7,971 bases of DNA from CAYQAE01 sp964415445 [NCBI: uncultured archaeon] (GTDB taxonomy: Archaea; CAYQAE01): positions 1-7,971 of the forward strand of contig CAYQAE010000082.1 of the NCBI GenBank assembly GCA_964415445.1, given 5' to 3'. Of this stretch, positions 5,929-7,971 are shown one piece after another. The translations under genes were made by a program, and so were the position numbers. The notes below the pieces were generated by a model. The model was not told the DNA's origin. It ran no database searches and saw only the letters and a program-made list of their open reading frames with translations. Numbering within the stretch: the stretch's first letter is position 1; every line of letters begins with the position of its first letter.

Positions 5929-6966
5929 TTATCTATATTTGAATAAAGTATATACTTCAATTAATTTTTTTAGGAGAGCAGGTATAATTCCTTTGATTAC
6001 ATTATTTTTAATTATTATTAGTCCATCTTTATTTCCTAAGCTTATGATAAGGGGTCTTTTTTTGTTTTTGTATATATATAGAGGTTTATTTTCTGCATGA
6101 TTGACTATATTCTTTGCAATTAGTTTTGCTTGTATTTCTGAATTTTGGGCTGTTTTTTCTTCTATTACACTGTTTATATCTCCTCCAACAAATATATTAG
6201 GATATCCTACAAGCTGTAAGTATTTGTTTACTTCTAAAGCGTTTTTTTCTGTAAAAATTGAAGGATTAAAATTTTTCATAAAATTTGGATTGGATTTTAT
6301 TCCAGCACACCAAATTGCAAAATCAGATTTAATTTTTTTGTTTTTATCTGTTATAAATACACCATTTTTGTTATCTACTACTTTTTGGCCATATATAATT
6401 TTAGTTTTGTATTTTGCAAAGAATTTATGTGCGTATTTAGATGCTTTTTTTGGATTTCTCTCAATTAATCTGTTTGGAGGATGAACAATAGTTATACGTT
6501 TATTTGGATATTTTTTGACAATTTCTGAGCCAATTTCTGTTCCAATTAATCCTCCACCTACAATTAGTATATTTTTAGATAATTTTAATTTTTGGCCTAT
6601 TCTTTGAGCATTTTTGATTGAATCTAGGGTGTAGACGTTTTTTTTATTTTTGAGAAATATAGGATAGTCTATCCCTGTAGATATTACTAAATAGTCAAAA
6701 TTAATTTTCTTTTTTTCAGTTCTTACATATTTTGGCCTAATTTCAGATATCTTTTCATCTATAATTTCTGCATTGTTCAAAAAAGGATTGTAGGGAATTA
6801 AGATTTTATTTTTGTATTTTAAATTAACTGCTACTTTATGAAAGCTGGGTTTATATTCAAAATAAGTTTTTTTATCTATTAGAGTTATTTCAATGTTTTT
6901 GTATTTTTTTAATGATTTTAGAACTTCTAATCCACAAAAACCTCCACCTAAAATAACTAATTTCAT
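5929..6966 (-). CDS. FAD-dependent NAD(P)H:quinone oxidoreductase, FSP1/AIFM2-like (NDH-2 superfamily)
   Basis: This 345-residue two-dinucleotide-binding-domain flavoprotein should pass electrons from NAD(P)H to FAD and then to a quinone or similar acceptor at the membrane face. The FAD-binding motif GGGFCG is at 7-12, STG at 96-98, the NAD(P)H motif GGGLIGTE at 137-144, the CAG turn at 220-222 and FVGGD at 259-263. The C-terminal stretch ISLGNKDG (308-315) followed by an amphipathic end resembles the LSMGRNDG region and C terminus of FSP1/AIFM2. This helix could dock on the membrane. Only two cysteines are present (11 and 220), so it lacks the CxxC of thioredoxin reductase and the catalytic cysteines of sulfide:quinone reductase. 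The coding sequence is more A/T- and Lys-rich than the left-hand operon. A TATA-like box 27 bases upstream and no ribosome site suggest a leaderless transcript. The true acceptor is unknown. Confidence 0.82.
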   Translation of the reverse strand: MKLVILGGGFCGLEVLKSLKKYKNIEITLIDKKTYFEYKPSFHKVAVNLKYKNKILIPYNPFLNNAEIIDEKISEIRPKYVRTEKKKINFDYLVISTGIDYPIFLKNKKNVYTLDSIKNAQRIGQKLKLSKNILIVGGGLIGTEIGSEIVKKYPNKRITIVHPPNRLIERNPKKASKYAHKFFAKYKTKIIYGQKVVDNKNGVFITDKNKKIKSDFAIWCAGIKSNPNFMKNFNPSIFTEKNALEVNKYLQLVGYPNIFVGGDINSVIEEKTAQNSEIQAKLIAKNIVNHAENKPLYIYKNKKRPLIISLGNKDGLIIIKNNVIKGIIPALLKKLIEVYTLFKYR

Positions 6967-6987
6967 TGTTAATATATATGGGATATG

Positions 6988-6998
6988 TTTTTAATAAA
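6988..6998 (-). promoter_or_regulatory. TATA-like box for the FAD oxidoreductase gene
   Basis: The minus strand reads TTTATTAAAAA, centred about 27 bases before ATG 6966. There is no ribosome binding site between, so a leaderless transcript is likely. It lies in the 45-base gap after the small membrane protein gene. Confidence 0.45.
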
Positions 6999-7011
6999 CA
7001 ATTGATTCTCT

Positions 7012-7194
7012 TTATTTACATCTATCTGATGTGCATGTTTTTTTCTTAACATTTGGTGGGATAATATAAGCTGAGATTATTGTTGCAAAACCAATAATTT
7101 GAACTATTGTGTCATTTGTAAATATTATCAATAAAAATCCTAAAGACAATAATCCAATTCCTAGGGCAGAGCACATTGGGCATCCTATTTTCAT
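7012..7194 (-). CDS. Small two-helix membrane protein with cysteine pairs at both ends
   Basis: This 60-residue protein belongs to no family I recognise. It starts MKIGCPMC with a CxxC at Cys5/Cys8, followed by two hydrophobic helices (about 10-25 and 30-47) joined by a short TND turn. It ends in a basic tail with Cys54 and Cys59 (C-x4-C). The hairpin puts both ends on the same side, and the Lys-rich tail suggests the cytoplasm, so four thiols would be gathered at the inner membrane face. A good ribosome binding site (GAGGG, 7202-7206, seven bases before ATG 7194) supports it as real. It follows thioredoxin by 32 bases on the same strand, so it may be a thioredoxin partner. The layout is loosely like small mercury-transport proteins such as MerF, two helices with Cys pairs, but the resemblance is architectural only. 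Confidence 0.75.
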   Translation of the reverse strand: MKIGCPMCSALGIGLLSLGFLLIIFTNDTIVQIIGFATIISAYIIPPNVKKKTCTSDRCK

Positions 7195-7201
7195 TTTAGT
7201 T

Positions 7202-7206
7202 CCCTC
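7202..7206 (-). promoter_or_regulatory. Ribosome binding site of the small cysteine-paired membrane protein
   Basis: The minus strand reads GAGGG seven bases before ATG 7194. Internal-gene style initiation fits cotranscription with the upstream thioredoxin gene. A T-rich minus-strand run (about 7209-7222) lies between the two genes and might cause partial termination. Confidence 0.5.
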
Positions 7207-7226
7207 TAAATAAAAAATAAAGATGG

Positions 7227-7559
7227 TTATAGGTTTTTATTTAACCATTCTGACACAGCAGGTTCAGGCAGTGCGCCTACAAATTCATCTATAACCTTTC
7301 CACCTTTGAATAACTTAACTGCAGGTATACTTCTTATTGAATACTGTGCACTTACTTTTGGCGCATTATCCACGTTTACTTTAGCTAATATGAATTTTTC
7401 TTGATTTTTTTCTGTTAAATTCTCTAGTACTGGACCTAACATGTTACAAGGCATACACCAAGATGCCCAAAAATCTACAACCACTGGTTTATCTTCTGAT
7501 TTTTTTATTACTTCCTCTTCAAAATTTTTATCATCTACATCAATTTTCATTTTAATCAT
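7227..7559 (-). CDS. trxA: Thioredoxin with CMPC active site
   Basis: This 110-residue cytoplasmic thioredoxin should reduce protein disulfides. The single domain shows VVVDFWASW leading to the active site WCMPC (34-38, Cys35 and Cys38), the cis-proline motif SIPAV (77-81, Pro79) and the LFKGGKV and FVGALPE strands typical of thioredoxin. The Gly of the usual CGPC is replaced by Met, which should shift the redox potential. ATG 7559 is preferred over TTG 7562 because a TATA-like box centred 26 bases upstream points to a leaderless start there; ATG 7550 is a further option giving 107 residues. It heads a minus-strand pair with the small cysteine-paired membrane protein and is divergent from an ArsR-family gene. 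No thioredoxin reductase with a CxxC is in the window, so its electron donor is not shown. Confidence 0.93.
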   Translation of the reverse strand: MIKMKIDVDDKNFEEEVIKKSEDKPVVVDFWASWCMPCNMLGPVLENLTEKNQEKFILAKVNVDNAPKVSAQYSIRSIPAVKLFKGGKVIDEFVGALPEPAVSEWLNKNL

Positions 7560-7563
7560 CAAT

Positions 7564-7583
7564 ATATCATAATATCATAATAT
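7564..7583. repeat. Tandem ATATCATA repeat in the trx/arsR intergenic region
   Basis: ATATCATA occurs at 7564-7571 and again at 7572-7579, followed by a partial ATAT at 7580-7583. The repeat lies between the shared TATA-like box and the thioredoxin start, over the likely thioredoxin transcription start. It could be an operator for the divergent ArsR-family regulator. Low-complexity A/T sequence makes chance repetition possible. Confidence 0.4.
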
Positions 7584-7590
7584 TTAAATG
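7581..7590. promoter_or_regulatory. Palindromic TATA-like box, possibly shared by trx and arsR
   Basis: TATTTAAATG has a palindromic ATTTAAAT core (7582-7589). Its centre is about 26 bases before thioredoxin ATG 7559 on the minus strand and about 29 bases before arsR ATG 7615 on the plus strand. Both distances suit leaderless archaeal transcripts, and neither gene has a clear ribosome binding site. Confidence 0.5.
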
Positions 7591-7614
7591 TTTTTGTTTA
7601 TTATATTTTTTTCT

Positions 7615-7935
7615 ATGAAATATAATGCAGAAAAAATTAATTTGCAGTCTAAACTCTTTAGAGCTTTATCTGATCCAACAAGACTAAAAATAGTTTATCA
7701 TTTAATTGATGAGTGTAGTAATGTCTCTTGTCTTATTAATAAAATTAATATAAAACAATCTACTTTGTCTCAACATCTAAAGCATTTAAAAGATTGTGGC
7801 ATAGTTTGTGTAAAAAAACAAGGACGACAAGTTTTTTATTCGATTTGTGATAAAAAAATAGTTAATATTTTGAAAGATATGGATTCTATTGTAAAAATAA
7901 TTTATAAAAAGATTATCTCTTGTATTAATACTTAG
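7615..7935 (+). CDS. ArsR/SmtB-family winged-helix repressor with six cysteines
   Basis: This 106-residue transcription factor has the family core FRALSDPTRLKIVYHLI (15-31). The recognition helix region is IKQSTLSQHLKHLKDCGIV (46-64), and the wing KKQGRQVFYSI is at 67-77. Such proteins usually repress and release DNA on binding metal or on thiol modification. Cysteines are at 34, 39, 61, 65, 78 and 103. Cys39 falls at the position of the second Cys of the classical CVC metal motif in helix 3, but the first is replaced and another lies earlier (Cys34), so the sensing site is not standard. ATG 7615 is chosen because an upstream in-frame ATG (7588) would add a hydrophobic stretch foreign to the family and would overlap the promoter. 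It is divergent from thioredoxin and probably cotranscribed with the gene starting at 7945. The inducer is unknown. Confidence 0.88.
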   Translation: MKYNAEKINLQSKLFRALSDPTRLKIVYHLIDECSNVSCLINKINIKQSTLSQHLKHLKDCGIVCVKKQGRQVFYSICDKKIVNILKDMDSIVKIIYKKIISCINT

Positions 7936-7940
7936 GTGAT
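7934..7940 (+). promoter_or_regulatory. Ribosome binding site of the right-edge gene, overlapping the arsR stop
   Basis: AGGTGAT is a full match to the 16S tail and overlaps the TAG stop of arsR. It is four bases before TTG 7945. An in-frame GTG at 7936 lies within the site and is unlikely to be the start. Confidence 0.6.
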
Positions 7941-7944
7941 TTTT

Positions 7945-7971
7945 TTGGGTTTAGTTGATAAATATAAAGAA
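7945..7971 (+). CDS. Start of an unidentified gene cotranscribed with arsR (partial)
   Basis: From TTG 7945 the frame reads MGLVDKYKE to the window edge. A strong ribosome binding site overlapping the arsR stop codon supports a real gene translated in coupling with arsR. Nine residues are too few to name it. Confidence 0.5.

Noticed and set aside
6101-6484. A 127-codon plus-strand open frame
   Set aside because: It is antisense to the FAD oxidoreductase, Phe-rich as expected from the complement of Lys-rich coding sequence, and has no ribosome binding site.
5929-6966. Sulfide:quinone oxidoreductase or thioredoxin reductase as the identity of the flavoprotein
   Set aside because: Only Cys11 and Cys220 are present, so the catalytic cysteines of both families are missing.
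7588-7614. Upstream in-frame ATG of arsR as the start
   Set aside because: It would add nine mostly hydrophobic residues absent from the family and would place the start codon inside the TATA-like box.

Overview
The window looks like part of a low-GC archaeal chromosome, probably euryarchaeal. The signs are an archaeal-type diadenylate cyclase (DacZ), an archaeal GlmM-like phosphohexomutase, TATA-like boxes placed 26-29 bases before apparently leaderless starts, and GGTGA-type ribosome binding sites at internal genes of operons. The lineage (for example a Thermoplasmata-like group) cannot be fixed from the sequence alone. No rRNA, tRNA, CRISPR array, IS element or phage gene was seen.

Left part (1-3753, + strand): the tail of a RecA/KaiC/RAD55-like ATPase is followed by a sugar-1-phosphate nucleotidyltransferase, a phosphohexomutase (GlmM/ManB type) and an acetylglutamate kinase-like enzyme. 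These are tightly packed and joined by stop codons that run into the next ribosome binding site. The mutase and nucleotidyltransferase together would turn a hexose-6-phosphate into a nucleotide sugar. After argB lies a small helical reading frame broken by an in-frame TAA.

Middle (3756-5664, - strand): a convergent dacZ (c-di-AMP synthase) ends two bases from that broken frame. Upstream of it is a multidomain membrane protein with a thioredoxin-like domain (CFHC), a membrane hairpin and a C-terminal zinc ribbon. I do not recognise this architecture. A diadenylate cyclase near a glmM-like gene recalls the bacterial cdaA-cdaR-glmM locus, although the orientation here is convergent.

Right part (5929-7971): this appears to be a thiol/quinone redox island. 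It holds an FSP1/AIFM2-like NAD(P)H:quinone oxidoreductase, a 60-residue two-helix membrane protein with Cys pairs at both ends, a thioredoxin with a CMPC active site and, divergently, a cysteine-rich ArsR-family regulator. A further gene begins at the right edge. The trx/arsR intergenic region holds one palindromic A/T box placed correctly to act as TATA for both directions, beside a tandem ATATCATA repeat that could be an operator. Several database-style longest-frame starts look wrong; corrected starts are given for the mutase, the membrane protein, thioredoxin and ArsR.
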